Source: Tetrahymena thermophila SB210 (taxonomy: Eukaryota; Ciliophora; Oligohymenophorea; Hymenostomatida; Tetrahymenidae). Taken from it: a DNA stretch of 64,000 bases. The notes beneath the pieces were generated by a model. That model was not told the origin of the DNA. It was given only the letters and a program-made list of their open reading frames with translations, and did no database searches. Each line of letters starts with the position of its first letter. Position 1 is the first letter of the stretch. The stretch lies in assembly GCF_000189635.1 (NCBI RefSeq), contig NW_002476322.1, forward strand, positions 496,001-560,000, in the 5' to 3' direction. The position numbers and the translations under genes were made by a program. Of this stretch, positions 1-11,041 are shown in pieces.

Positions 1-159
1 ATTTGGTATTTCTTATATTAACAAATATCAACAGTTTAAATTTTTTTTTATTTAATTACTTTTAAGTAAATACATATATATGTTTGTATCAAATTTGAGT
101 TTTTATGTTTGTTATTTAAATTGGTAATTTATGAAAATATGTAAGTACGTTTAGTTATT

Positions 160-624
160 TCAAAAAGAGCGAACTATTAAATAAAATATCAAAATACCTA
201 AAAATATGTTAATATAGGTAAGCAGTTTACAGATAGGGCTTTTACCTTCCATACGCATCATTTATTTTATTTATTCTATACACACATCTAATTATGACGG
301 ATTTTGTTGCTATTAATTCTAATTATCATCAATAACTGTATTATATGTCACATTATCACTCCTATTTGCTGGGTCACTCATTAAAGGATCTTAATTTGAA
401 TACTAACCTGTATTAATTTTAACTTAGAACTATTAATCGTATTGCTACTAGGCATTAACATTATATTATCCATATCCATTTTATTAATCATTTAATCTTG
501 GAACATTTCCTAATTAATCTTAATTAAATCCGCTATAGGTGTATCCGCCTCCATTTGCAGGAGCAGTGTAAGAATTCATTTCAACAGGTTTGTTATCTTC
601 ATTCTTTTTGTTGAAATAGCTCAT
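160..624 (-). CDS. Small Asn/Gln-rich tail-anchored membrane protein, unknown function
   Basis: A single exon of 155 codons (154 residues) reads cleanly from ATG at 624 to TGA at 160-162 in the ciliate code. The first 110 or so residues are hydrophilic and rich in Asn, Gln, Tyr and Gly. They are followed by a short amphipathic stretch with DVCIEQIKQMM and then one hydrophobic segment, LLTYINIFLGILIFYLIV, that ends three residues before the stop. That layout is typical of a tail-anchored protein inserted post-translationally, with the N-terminal part in the cytosol. I do not recognise the family. No SNARE heptad region or other catalytic motif is visible. The gene diverges from the tRNA at 1001. 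Confidence 0.75.
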
Positions 625-1000
625 ATTTTTTTGTTATATTTGTATTAATACTTGGCTGGCTAAACAAAATCAATATATAAAAACAAATATAAAAAATATT
701 ACATAATTTTTGTTAAAATAAATTATTTACTAAAATAGGATTATTTTTATTATTATTATTATTTACAATTACTAAATTATAAAAAGCTTTGCTTTATTTT
801 TAAATTTTACAAAATATTTTATTTTTTATGGAGCTATATTTTTTTAATAATTTACTTTTAAAATTTTATCAAAAAAATAAATATTTGTAATAAATCAACA
901 TTTAAGATATTTTTTAAAATTAAATATTATATCAACCATTTAAAATGGGATTATTTCTAGTTTAAATGATTAACATTTTCAAAATATTTATAAATGTGAA
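625..1000. other. AT-rich spacer between small membrane-protein gene and tRNA
   Basis: The spacer is dominated by A and T runs, including an ATT trinucleotide run near 741-762. It must hold the promoter of the leftward gene. No reading frame or structured RNA is seen. Confidence 0.6.
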
Positions 1001-1074
1001 GCTCAGGTAGCTCAGTTGGTTAGAGCGTTGGTCTTATGAGCCAACGGTCGTGGGTTCGACCCCCACCTTGAGCA
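1001..1074 (+). tRNA. tRNA-Ile (anticodon UAU)
   Basis: A complete cloverleaf can be drawn. The acceptor stem pairs GCTCAGG with CTTGAGC (one G-T pair), the D stem GCTC with GAGC, the anticodon stem TTGGT with GCCAA (one T-G pair), and the T stem GTGGG with CCCAC around the loop TTCGACC. The anticodon loop CTTATGA places T at position 33 and TAT at 34-36, giving UAU, which reads AUA. The gene has no intron. The A at 1074 is the discriminator, and CCA is not encoded, as expected for a eukaryote. Position 37 is G, whereas anticodons ending in U normally have a modified A there, so the isotype is less certain than the tRNA call itself. Confidence 0.9.
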
Positions 1075-1084
1075 TTTTTTTTTT
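1075..1084 (+). terminator. RNA polymerase III T-run terminator
   Basis: Ten consecutive T residues follow the tRNA discriminator base directly, as expected for RNA polymerase III termination. Confidence 0.85.
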
Positions 1085-1599
1085 CTTGAAAAGCCTTAAA
1101 AAAATTAATAAAACAATAAAAATACAAACTTTATTAGAAAATAAATCAAATTATTATAAAAATTTTTTAATTTTTTAATAAAAAAATTTTGTATCAATAA
1201 ATGAATTTGTTTTGTTATGTTTTTTTATATAATTGTGTACAAATAATTTTCATGGTAAAATTTCCAAATTTTTTTGTGTAACTCAATGACTCTTGTCAAA
1301 TTTAAAAAAATAATAATTAAATAAATCTTTGGCAAAAGTAAAATTAAAGATAAAGCTCGAAGAAAAAGAATATATTGATTGTTGATTTGAAACTAATTTT
1401 CTTATGAATTTAAACTTCAACTTTATATATTATAAAATTATTTTTATTTGTGATAAATACTATCAAATTTATTATAATTGTTTGTTTATTCGTTTCTTTG
1501 CTTTAGAAGATTACAATTCTTCTTTCCAATTTAATATAAATGTTTATTTAACCTTCTTTGTTGCAGTCACATCAGACTAGCAAGTGTTTTAAAACTTTT
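1085..1599. other. AT-rich intergenic spacer
   Basis: The stretch lies downstream of the tRNA and downstream of the leftward DRAM-family gene, so it holds two 3' ends. No coding region or repeat worth naming is seen. Confidence 0.6.
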
Positions 1600-2520
1600 T
1601 CAATATACTGCAGTTGGATTTTGATTGCCATTTTTATGGTAGTTAGCATATTATTCGTGTCTCTTAACGAAAAAGTCAAGATCGACTAATGCTATTTTAC
1701 TTCCGTCCATGCAAATATAGAACACTTCCCAATCATAAGAAAAAGAGAACAACCAAATAGCCAAAGAGAAGGTAACAAACCATTCAATGGTGTCAATGTG
1801 AGGATCGAAATATAAAGCATTAGGGAACAAATATTTAATAACATTTACGATACAAGTTATGATCATAGCTGCTACACTGAAAAGTTTAATATTCCAAGAA
1901 AGAGGTGAAACAATTGATCTATAGATAACCTTAAATTGATAAATCTTATATGTAATCAGAGGAATAGCAGCTATCCAAATAATGAAGAAAGTTAAAGCAA
2001 CAAAAGTGTGCAAGTTTTAATTCATTTTTCTAACGTTTAATATAAAAAAAATTATTTTAGAATTATTAAATGTAATATTATATTACCCTGTGTCAATAGT
2101 AGCAACTGCCATTGCGAAAAAGAAGCTTCCTAGTCCAGCCAATTAAAATAATTTGGCACTAACTTTTCCACATTAGTATTTTTTGCTTATGAAATTTAAC
2201 CAGCTGTAAATAACAAACCAGAAGAAAAGAGTTACACCTGAAATGAAAAGCATATTCAATCTGAAAACAACACTTTAAGGGAAATGACTAGCTGTTGCAG
2301 TGATTGTGCAGTAAGGAAAAGGTTCTTCCTCGTGCTTAGAAATAGCCATGATATATGTAAATAAACATGTCAAAATAATACCAGGACCAATCACTTTAGG
2401 GATGTAACTCATGTTGATAGAACCATATCTTGACTAATTAGAGCCAGGTTGTCCAGGTTTAGGAGGTTAAACAGCTATTACTGTTGGATGTAATCCTCTT
2501 ATTTAGTTATCCATTTACAT
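1600..2520 (-). CDS. Frag1/DRAM/Sfk1 family multi-pass membrane protein
   Basis: Two exons, 2520-2087 and 2029-1600, are separated by a 57-base GT-AG intron and encode 287 residues. After a proline-rich cytosolic N-terminus there is a first hydrophobic segment (VIGPGIILTCLFTYIM). A luminal loop with FPYCTITATASHFPQ follows, and then about five further membrane segments. The loop with a Tyr/Thr-rich stretch followed by a proline and an amphipathic residue set is the hallmark of the Frag1/DRAM/Sfk1 family, which includes PGAP2 and the autophagy modulator DRAM. These proteins sit in Golgi, lysosomal or plasma membranes. The exact member cannot be chosen from sequence alone. The start is the first ATG; a second one lies two codons on. 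Confidence 0.8.
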
Positions 2521-4630
2521 TTCCAAGTATTAAAGTAAAATTCAATTTACCCTTTTTTTATTTTTTACTATATTTGTTGAGGTTTAATCTTTTATGGCTA
2601 TGCCTAAAATATTAATTTCTTTTATTAATAAACTAACATTTACATCTATATGGACACATAATATCTAAAATAGCTAACATCTAACTTTTCAATTCTTCTT
2701 TTTATCTAAGATACTTTAATGAGAAAGATTAGGATTCAGAAAGCTAGTTTTACTCGTCCTAAACTCTTAAATACAAAATAGATTAAAACAATAAATCATG
2801 AGCATTCCTTTGTTTAGGTATGAAAAATTCAAAGAATACGTCACATTTCTCTATCAATTTAATTTACATGATAATTATTTATTCACTCGCATAATTTAAA
2901 AATTTAATAAATTTAACCAGCACATAAAACTTTATGTTTATTCTTATTTGGAGTATCAATAAGAGTTTTTTTAAGAAGATTATAAATAGAAAATAATTTT
3001 TACTAAAATAAAATTTATTGTTTAACTGATTTCTTTTGCAAAATTTATCTTATTTCTATTTCAAAAATAGATAAAAATTTTATAATAATTTAAGAAATTA
3101 TTTAAAAAATAAATTAAATTATATATTCTGAGATTCATCATAATTAAAAGTTTTAAAAATTCTAAAATTTTTTTTAAAGAAAAATTGATTTTATCAAATA
3201 TTTTTAACAAATTTTTATGAAAATTAAGCTAGCACTATTAAGAAAAATAAACTTAAAAAAGAAAGTTTTATTTTAGTTTTTTGATTAATTGGGCTGAAAA
3301 ATTTTTAATATAACACTACACTACTAATAAATACAGAATACCAAGAAAAAACATCATGAATAGAAATTTAAAGGTTAAGACAGTTATTTATTTGTAACTT
3401 TTAAAATGGTATTTGTATTTAAAATATCTTATTCTTTAAAATTAGAATAATTGACTATTCATTATATTGAGAGAGTAAGAAATTTTTTTAGTTCATTTTA
3501 GTAGTATTTTTGACAATTTTTATTGAAATAAATAACTTATTGAAGTATGAAATTTAATTTTAACTCAAGAATAAGCAAAGTGTAATCAATAAATTTAAGT
3601 AGTTATCAGTAGCTAGAAAAATATTATTTCTCATATAAATAGAGAGGCTTTAAAGATTATTTGGAATAATTAAAGTATAAGAGTTAATTTAATTATAAAT
3701 AAATCTAAAAAGACTTAAATTAAAAGCAATAGTATTTTTAATTTTATGTTTGATATTGTATTTTATTATAATATTATTTATTATTTGTTGGCTGATATTT
3801 TATTGATCGCTTCAAATAAGTTTTTTCCTTTTTATATTAAATTTATAATTAAACTTAATATTTAATATAAAAAACTTCTATAAAATTTTTTTGAAATTAT
3901 TATTACAATAGCCATTAGTACAACTTTAAATGATTGAATTAACAAAAACTTACTAACAATCAATCACTCTCTATTAAATACTAAAAAGTATCATAATTTT
4001 TTTTGATAAACTGATTATTTTTTTAAGCTTTAAAAAAAAACAGTACTCATTAAAATAATATTAATACTCTACTATATACAAATTATATACTTAATAATTT
4101 TCCAACTAATACATAGGGATACTAAATATAGAAATTTTAAATATCTTCTTATAATAGTGATTTTTTTTAAATTTAATATCCATGTAGTGTAGGCAATGAT
4201 TTATAATATTAATTTATTTTATTGATTATAATTTGTTTTCTTTATATTGTTCATTAAGATAATTGGAATACCTCATTAAAATAATATTTTATATTAAAAA
4301 TTGAAGAAAAGGCAAGTTTTATACATTAAATAATTTTAAAATTATCTTATTTTTAATTAAAAGCAAAATATTTTTAATCCAAAGTGTAAAATTATTAAAT
4401 AAATGTATTAATTTTGCAATAATGAGGTGAATAATAAAAATAACCATGATGCTCTTAGCAAACACTCTCTTAAAATATAGGAATTAAGTTTGATAAATAA
4501 TATATGAATGAATTAAAATAGTGCGTTTTTAATAGAAGCTCATTTTTTTATCTTGATTGATTTTTTTCTAGGAATTTATTTAAGCTGAAATTTAAAAAGT
4601 CAAATTCACACAATCCTTGTATATAGAACA

Positions 4631-4653
4631 ATTTTTCTGAGAGAGCAGAAAAT
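4631..4653. repeat. Short imperfect palindrome, copy 1
   Basis: The arms TTTTCTG and CAGAAAA flank a 6-base spacer (AGAGAG). A near-identical palindrome lies 170 bases further on at 4801-4822. Confidence 0.45.
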
Positions 4654-4800
4654 AATTTCTTACTATTTAATTGTCTTAGGCGTAAAGTCAAATCAGCAAA
4701 CAAAATCATTCCAACACAATATCAAATTTTTATTAATCTAAATTTAAAACTAGCAATCAATTAATCTATTTATTTTATATAATTTTATATTTACCAATTT

Positions 4801-4822
4801 AATTTCTGATAGAACAGAAAAT
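4801..4822. repeat. Short imperfect palindrome, copy 2
   Basis: The arms ATTTCTG and CAGAAAAT flank a 6-base spacer (ATAGAA). It resembles 4631-4653 in both arms and in the following AATAA/TAACC sequence. Confidence 0.45.
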
Positions 4823-5690
4823 AACCTCCTCCTTGGTTTATTTAAATTTCATTTTGAACCTTAAAGTAATTGAATAATTTCAATCATATATTAACCTCTG
4901 CCATAGCTAAATTTAAAATTAACTTTCCATTCTGTTTGCTCATAAAAACATTTATCATTTATCTTAGTGCAGTTTACATTCTAATAATAAATAAAATTTA
5001 TTCTTGAAACATAATATCAAATCTATGAGATAATCTTAAATCAAATTCTTTTATTCTGTATTTAATTAAATTTAACAAAAATTTTCTGATTCAATAAAAA
5101 AATGTAAGCTATTCTATTAAGAATTTTGAAGGTATAAAAATTTGATTACAAAAATAAATATTTTATAATTTCAAATTCCACATGTTTTACCAAATTAAAT
5201 TTTAGAATTTATTGATATTTACAATTTAAGAATTAGCATTCAAAATCGAATTTTTATCTCAAATTAAATGATTACTAAATTGATAATTTTTTTTTTTAGA
5301 TCTTATTAACTTTATGATGATATTTTAAATATAGACCTAATTTTTTTTCAAAAGATATGAACAATCGTTTAGGAAAACAGATTTAATTTATGAAACATCA
5401 AGAAATTTTATTTCTGATAAATAAATCAAATAAATAAAATATACTTAATCAATTTTAGGCCACAAAAGGAATGAATAAATAAATAATATTCTTCTTTTAA
5501 TTTAAATTCATTAATAAAAGAAAATGTAAAAAATTAAAGGTAAAAGTTTTTTGAAAATCCAAACTAAAATTGAACATAACCTAATACCAAATTACTTACA
5601 ATATTTAGATTTATAATTTAGTAATCTGAATTGATCAAAATTAAATAATTGTAATAATTTGATTTCAAAAAGAAATAAATCTAAAAGAAA

Positions 5691-6254
5691 ATGGTAACTA
5701 AAGTTTTTGGTATATCTCTAATCTCTTTGTTGTTAATTACTGGTGGTCTTTACTACTTCAACTCAAATAAGAGTGCTCTTAATGACTTCCATGGAAATTT
5801 GACTCCTACTGAACATATGCTTTGCAAAGCATAATAATTCTAAGCTAACGATTACAACAAGTGTATCGTCAACTATTATGATAAGGAATGTCAACAAAAA
5901 TACTTCAGTTTCCTTAGTCAATACAGACAAAATGAAAAGATTTTTTATTAAATCTACGAGGCTTAGCCTTTAGATGTCAAGGCTGTTGTTGATGGTTGGA
6001 ATCAATCATGCAATACTTTCGAGCATTATTAGAGATGTGGTGACGCTGAATACTTGTTCACACATTGCGTTTACTCAGGTGAAGAATCTGAGTGCTCTAT
6101 TGAGAACTAGGAATACATCTAAGCTGCTTATAAATGTGGTGATGTTCCTGATGGAATCCCTTTTTGGAATGTAAATCTCTACACAGCTGAATGCATGACT
6201 AATATTGTTAACTTAGCAAAGGGTTCTTTAGCTGAAGCTTTAGCCTGCAAATGA
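5691..6254 (+). CDS. Secreted or type II membrane cysteine-containing protein, unknown
   Basis: A single exon encodes 187 residues, from ATG at 5691 to TGA at 6252-6254. Residues 5-22 (VFGISLISLLLITGGLYY) are a signal peptide or signal anchor. The rest is a soluble domain with about ten cysteines, many in short groups (CKAQQ, KCIV, KECQ, RCGD, HCVY, ECSI, KCGD, ECMT, ACK). That suggests several disulfides in the secretory lumen or outside the cell. No known domain is recognised. Codon use is well biased, and the base composition rises clearly above the flanking spacer, which supports a real expressed gene. Confidence 0.8.
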
Positions 6255-7018
6255 AAAGTGAATTTATATAATTCGTAAACTTTATTAATAAAAAATTATA
6301 TTGTATTAACTCTTAGAATTTAAGCAAATGAATATATATATATGATTATTTTAGCTTTCATTTATAAACAATAATTTAAAATAAAAATAAATATATTTTT
6401 ATTCAACATTTTTTGTTTTATAAAATTTATTTTTTATCAAGCTTCTGATTTTAAATGCATTTATAGTTATATTTAAAAATTAAATATCAAATCCAATATA
6501 ATGGATACAAAATTTTTATTTTTAAAAATATAATTAGAAATAAATCAAAATAAAAACTGTTATAATTTAAGATAAATTTATAATAGATGTATTAATAAAA
6601 TAATTTTTAAAGTAAAAAAAATTTAAAACCTTTATTTATTTATTTTTTATAAAATTAATCCATTTTTTGAAACTCTATAAAAATAACTTTAATTTTAATT
6701 GATATAAGCTAAAGGAAATAATTATATAATTTTTAAAATTTATAATCTGCTCTCAATATAATATATTTTTCAATTAAAAAATAATAAAGTTAAATGAGTG
6801 AGGAAAAGTATATTTTTCAAAGTAAAAATATTTACTTTTTTGCATATAAATTTTAGTAATCCTTTTCTCATTATTAAGGCTCTTTTTTGTTTATATCCTT
6901 TTTAGAATAGCTATAAATTATTAGATTTAACTATTTAATTTAACAGTTTTAACACCATGTAAAACGATATTTCTATATTTGAAATTAAGAATTCATAATT
7001 CAAAACATAAACGTGCAA
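6255..7018. other. Spacer; contains the outer edge of a tandem duplication
   Basis: The segment from about 6745 to 7018 lies beyond the 3' end of the first cysteine-rich gene. It is visibly similar to 8140-8428 beyond the second one; both carry CAATTAA..AAAATAATAAAGT and a GAGGAAAAGG/GTATATTTTTC block. The remainder is featureless AT-rich DNA. Confidence 0.55.
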
Positions 7019-7684
7019 TCAATACATAATAGTTGATAATATTAACATTATTAAAGATAGAATAAGCATTTGGCTGGTGCTTCTGATATTTGGTTAACTT
7101 GGTTATTATGGTTAAGTTTAATCTTATGATTTACCAGAAAGACATTAAACATAATCTTTATTTAAAATTTATAAACCAGCTAAATCTGGTTGACAAATTT
7201 TTGTAAAACAATAATCAACTAATACAAAGTTATCTGGAGAGAAGCAATTACTCTTTGCGCATTCAAATTACTTAAGTAATTTTTAAGGACACTCAGGAGA
7301 TAATTATACACATTTATCAGCAAGTCTTTAGCTACATTATTATTATAGATTTGGATCTATAATAGTTTAAAGAGTTGGTAAATTAGAATGAAAACTCTAA
7401 TTTTACATTCTTTCAATCAAACAATTAGAATATTTTTAAAGCAGTTGATTGAATGGCTCGAATTTTGAGCTGCAAGTCTCAGAATAACATTTACTTAATT
7501 CCTCAGTGTATTAAGATTCAATTTAGTACAAATCACATCTTGAAGAGACACATGTCTCAAATAGCCTCAACTAAACCAAACATTCAGAATCATTTGGCTA
7601 ACATTAAATTATCTCGTCACATGATTTTACTAATTGAAGCAAAAAGTAAGAAGATAATAATAGGCTAGTGAATATTTTTTTCAT
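7019..7684 (-). CDS. Cysteine-rich protein with GPI-anchor signal, tandem copy 1
   Basis: A single exon encodes 221 residues from ATG at 7684 to TGA at 7019-7021. The N-terminus is a signal peptide (MKKIFTSLLLSSYFLLQLVKS) and is followed at once by the first cysteine. The mature part has about 16 cysteines, with several C-x4-C pairs (CVSSRC, CYSETC, CAKSNC, CFTKIC). A Gln/Pro-rich linker, SQDQTQPQQPSQP, precedes a hydrophobic C-terminus (MLILSLIMLILSTIMY). That end is what a GPI transamidase substrate looks like, so the protein is probably displayed on the cell or ciliary surface. It is the first of three paralogues on this strand. No known family is recognised. An antisense frame inside the gene is a shadow. 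Confidence 0.85.
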
Positions 7685-8428
7685 TTTAGTCAATTTTTAT
7701 TATTTATTATTATTATTATTATTATTTTACTAATCAAACTCAAGTTTCTTTTTAAAATTAATAAATAGACTACAAATTAATTAAATTAATATCACTGATA
7801 TAGCAAGATAGCTTCCTGATCATTATTTTTGGTTCTGGCATGAAAAATTTAAAATCATAAATTTCAATTAAAAAATATGTAAATAAAATTTAAACATAAA
7901 AAAGTATTATTTTTACATATTTTGTAAAATCTTTTACTTTTAAATAGATATATTTAGAATAGATTTTATCTGAAAACCTGTTCTGATTGATAATGAATAA
8001 ATAAAATAAATTAAAAATATCCAAGGAGTAAAAAAAAAGAAACTATTTAGCACTATCTGTAATATTTATATTTAAAAAAATTTACTTTATTTCCTCTAAA
8101 ATATTAGCAAAATGAATTTTATACTTCACTAAAACCGAATACGCAATATAATTTGCTCAATTAATATTTTTCATGAAAAAATAATAAAGTAAATATGAGA
8201 GAGGAAAAGGTATATTTTTCATAGCTAAAGATATTATTTTAAGAAAAAAACAGAAATATCTACTTTAAATCTTCTTTTATGATACTTTTTTTATTTATAT
8301 TATTTAAAGAACATTAATAAATTAATAGAAATACTTATTTAATTTAACTTTTTAAATATAATTGTAAAATTATTTCCATATTTGAAATTTAAGAATAAAT
8401 AATTCAAAGCATATATATAAACATAGAA
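7685..8428. other. Spacer between tandem copies 1 and 2, with TTA microsatellite
   Basis: The first bases upstream of copy 1 carry a (TTA)n run at about 7700-7728. Further blocks (for example AAAAAATATGTAAATAAA near 7873) recur upstream of copies 2 and 3, so the promoter region was duplicated with the gene. The part from about 8140 on is the 3' flank of copy 2. Confidence 0.55.
7700..7728. repeat. (TTA)n microsatellite
   Basis: A run of about seven TTA units, with one interruption, lies about 20-45 bases upstream of the copy 1 start codon. Confidence 0.7.
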
Positions 8429-9450
8429 TCAATACATAATTGTAGATATTATTAAAAGTAGTAAAGATACAATAAGCATTTCACTTGTACTTCTTATAAC
8501 TTATTAACTTGGTTATGGGTTAGTTTAACCTTAATATTGACTTGAAAGACATTCAACATAATCTTAATTTAAAATTTATAAGCCAACTAATTCTGGTTTA
8601 CACACTCTAGTAAGGCAAAATTCAATCATTTTATAGTGATCAGGAGGTAAACAACTTTATGCGCATTCAAATTCTTTAATTAATTGCTAAGGGCATTCAG
8701 GAGATAGCAATACGCATTAATCAGCAAGACGTTATCTACATTTTTAGAATAGGTTTGGATCTATAATGGTTTATAGGGTAGGTAAGTTTAAATGCAAATC
8801 TTTTTTTAATATTCTTTCAATCATACAATTAGAGTATTTTTGAAGCAATAGATTGAATGGCTCATATTTTGAAATGCAAGTTTCAGAATAACATTTACTT
8901 AATTCCTAGGCATTTTAAGATTCAATATTGTACGAGTCACATCTTGAGGAGACACATGTTTAAAATAAGCTCAACTAAACCAAGCATTCATGGTCATTAG
9001 GTTCACATTATATTATTTCATCACATGATTTTACTAATTGAAGTAAAAAGTAAGAAGATAATAAAAGGCTTGTGAATATTTATTTCATTTTAGTAAATTT
9101 TTTTTTTTAATTTATTAATATTATATTAATGATTCAAACCCAATAATTATTTTAAAATGAAGAATAGAGTTGAAAATAATTAATTAAATTAATGTGTATA
9201 GAGAAATTAAATTAGTTCTTCTATTATTATTTTTAGTTCCTTATAAGAAAAATATTCTATAATAGATACCAAATAAAAAATATGTAAATGAGTCTTCAAT
9301 ATAAAAATATATTGCTTTTACAAATTTTACTAACTTCTTATACCCTTAAATATTTAAATTTAAATTAGATTTTTTATTTTGTATTAATAATAAAATTTAT
9401 ATTTAAGAAAATGTACTTTATTTCCTCAAAAAAATTAGTGAAAAAATATG
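8130..9450. repeat. Tandem duplication unit B (gene plus flanks)
   Basis: This unit matches unit A block by block: a 3' flank motif, the gene, and upstream motifs including AATATGTAAATGAG. Boundaries are approximate. Confidence 0.55.
8429..9088 (-). CDS. Cysteine-rich protein with GPI-anchor signal, tandem copy 2
   Basis: A single exon encodes 219 residues from ATG at 9088 to TGA at 8429-8431. It is clearly paralogous to copy 1 along its whole length. It has the same signal peptide (MKQIFTSLLLSSYFLLQLVKS), the same cysteine ladder, the same LPTLQTIIDPNL core, and the same short Gln-rich linker before a hydrophobic tail (MLIVSLLLLIISTIMY). One C-x4-C pair has become C-x3-C (CAQSC). Most substitutions keep the cysteines and are conservative, and there is no frame damage, which points to a maintained gene. 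Its role is unknown. Surface display through a GPI anchor is inferred from the two hydrophobic ends. Confidence 0.85.
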
Positions 9451-11041
9451 TAAAAATTTTTTTTTTTAATTTATTGTTTATTGAATATATTACAAAATAG
9501 CAATTTTCAAAAAATGGAGGTTGATATATGAGAGCATACAGTATAAGTAATCAATTTTTTTTAAGATATCTTGGAATTATTTTAAAGCGAAGTATTATTA
9601 CTAAACAATCTTACATATTTAAAAGTATGATATAATAGAGAAAATTTTTTAGGTATTTTATAAACAAAAATTTGATATAATATTGAATTAGATGGAACTA
9701 ATTTTAGCTATTAAAAAATACGTTGATATGAAATCAAGTTAATTTTAATATAAAAAATGAGTAACAAAATAGATTTTAAAAGTATGATAATAGATATTTA
9801 TTAAAGAAAAGTTAAATTTTTTATTTTTTACTAATTAAATTAATAAAAAGTGCTTTTGAAATCAATCAAATTCTATTTTATCCTATTTTATAATATTTAA
9901 AATAACAATATGAATTTATTTGTGCTATAAAAACTAATTATCTTTCGCTATTATCAAATAGATTTAATAAAAAATAAAATAAAGATTATAGAATAGAGTT
10001 AAAAATTAGTAAAATCAAAAATACAAATTTTTAATTATACTAACTTATTGATTTACTTACTCCCATTTTAATTAAATTATTAAATTATTGGTTTTTTAAT
10101 AAAATAAACAAAAAAAAAGTAATTTTAGAATTAAATTCTTTAATGATGGAGTACATTAAGACTACAAATGAAAAACTTAAATAAAAATAACAAAAATAAA
10201 TTAATCTGAAAAATTCTTTTAAACTTTACCTCTAATTACTTCTTTATTCACTTATTATCGTAAAATAAAGTTTTTCAAATAAATTTTTTAAAGATTAGGA
10301 TAAGTGAAATTAGATAAAAATTAAATAAACATTTTAAGAGTATGATTAGAATTTTTTAAAATATGAGGAAAATTAAATTAAAAAATACTAAAATAAACCT
10401 ATTTATGTCTATAAAAATTCATTGAAATAAAAATAGCAAGTGTTTAATTTGAAATCTTAAAATTTAAATATATATATATTAAGTTTTTAAAATAATACAC
10501 AACATATTATTTATATAAAAGGATATATTATCTAAATATTTTAGAATATTTATAAATTTAATTACTGTTTAAATTATATTTTATTAAAACTTTTAAATAT
10601 TTACTCTAATTTTTATTTAGAGTGAAATTCCTATTTAATTTACAAAGTTGAAATATAGTATATCTTAATTATATACTTAATAAATTTAAATAAACTTAAA
10701 ATAGCTTTATTTTTGTGTTTTTAGAAAGCTTCAAATTAAAAAAAGTAAAAATTTGAAATAATATATTCTGTGAATAGTTATATAAAAGATGTCATGTGAA
10801 GAAAAAAAATTTGCAAAAAATATTAAAAATTTTAATAAAAAAATTAAAGGAGGATTTTATGAGTTTGTGATCATGTGAAAGTGAGAAGATAGGGAAGTTG
10901 TATTTTAAGGGGGATAAATATTTTTAAAAATGTTGAAATTTTGTTCAAATAAACTTATTGTTTCAATAAAAAATATTTTGTTAATACTATATATCAAATT
11001 TTTATACTTGCTTGCAAAAAAAAACTAGTTAATTTGTACAA
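9089..11041. other. AT-rich spacer between tandem copies 2 and 3
   Basis: The first 350 bases match the upstream flanks of the other copies. After that the sequence is simple AT-rich DNA. A 29-codon frame at 10789-10878 (starting MSCEEKKFAKN) has mildly gene-like composition but no continuation, so it is not called. Confidence 0.5.

Larger units (their letters stand above)
2521..5690. other. Long AT-rich intergenic region with weak coding-like traces
   Basis: This 3.2 kb separates two divergent genes. A 140-codon frame opens at an ATG at 2798 and ends at 3220 (+). Its first part has balanced composition, but it becomes A/T homopolymeric and is probably a chance frame, because only TGA stops translation. 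Between about 4560 and 5050, minus-strand stretches look coding-like for 20-40 codons but cannot be joined into a gene. Two similar short palindromes occur at 4631-4653 and 4801-4822. Confidence 0.5.
6745..8130. repeat. Tandem duplication unit A (gene plus flanks)
   Basis: This diverged unit contains the first cysteine-rich GPI-type gene with its 3' and 5' flanks. The order of recognisable blocks is the same as in unit B. Boundaries are approximate and were judged by eye. Confidence 0.55.

Noticed and set aside
2798..3220. 140-codon frame on the plus strand
   Set aside because: With TGA as the only stop in AT-rich DNA such frames arise often; the second half is A/T homopolymer-like and no domain is visible.
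7453..7668. Plus-strand frames at 7453 and 11470
   Set aside because: They are antisense to the signal peptide and cysteine regions of copies 1 and 3; the sense proteins explain the conservation.
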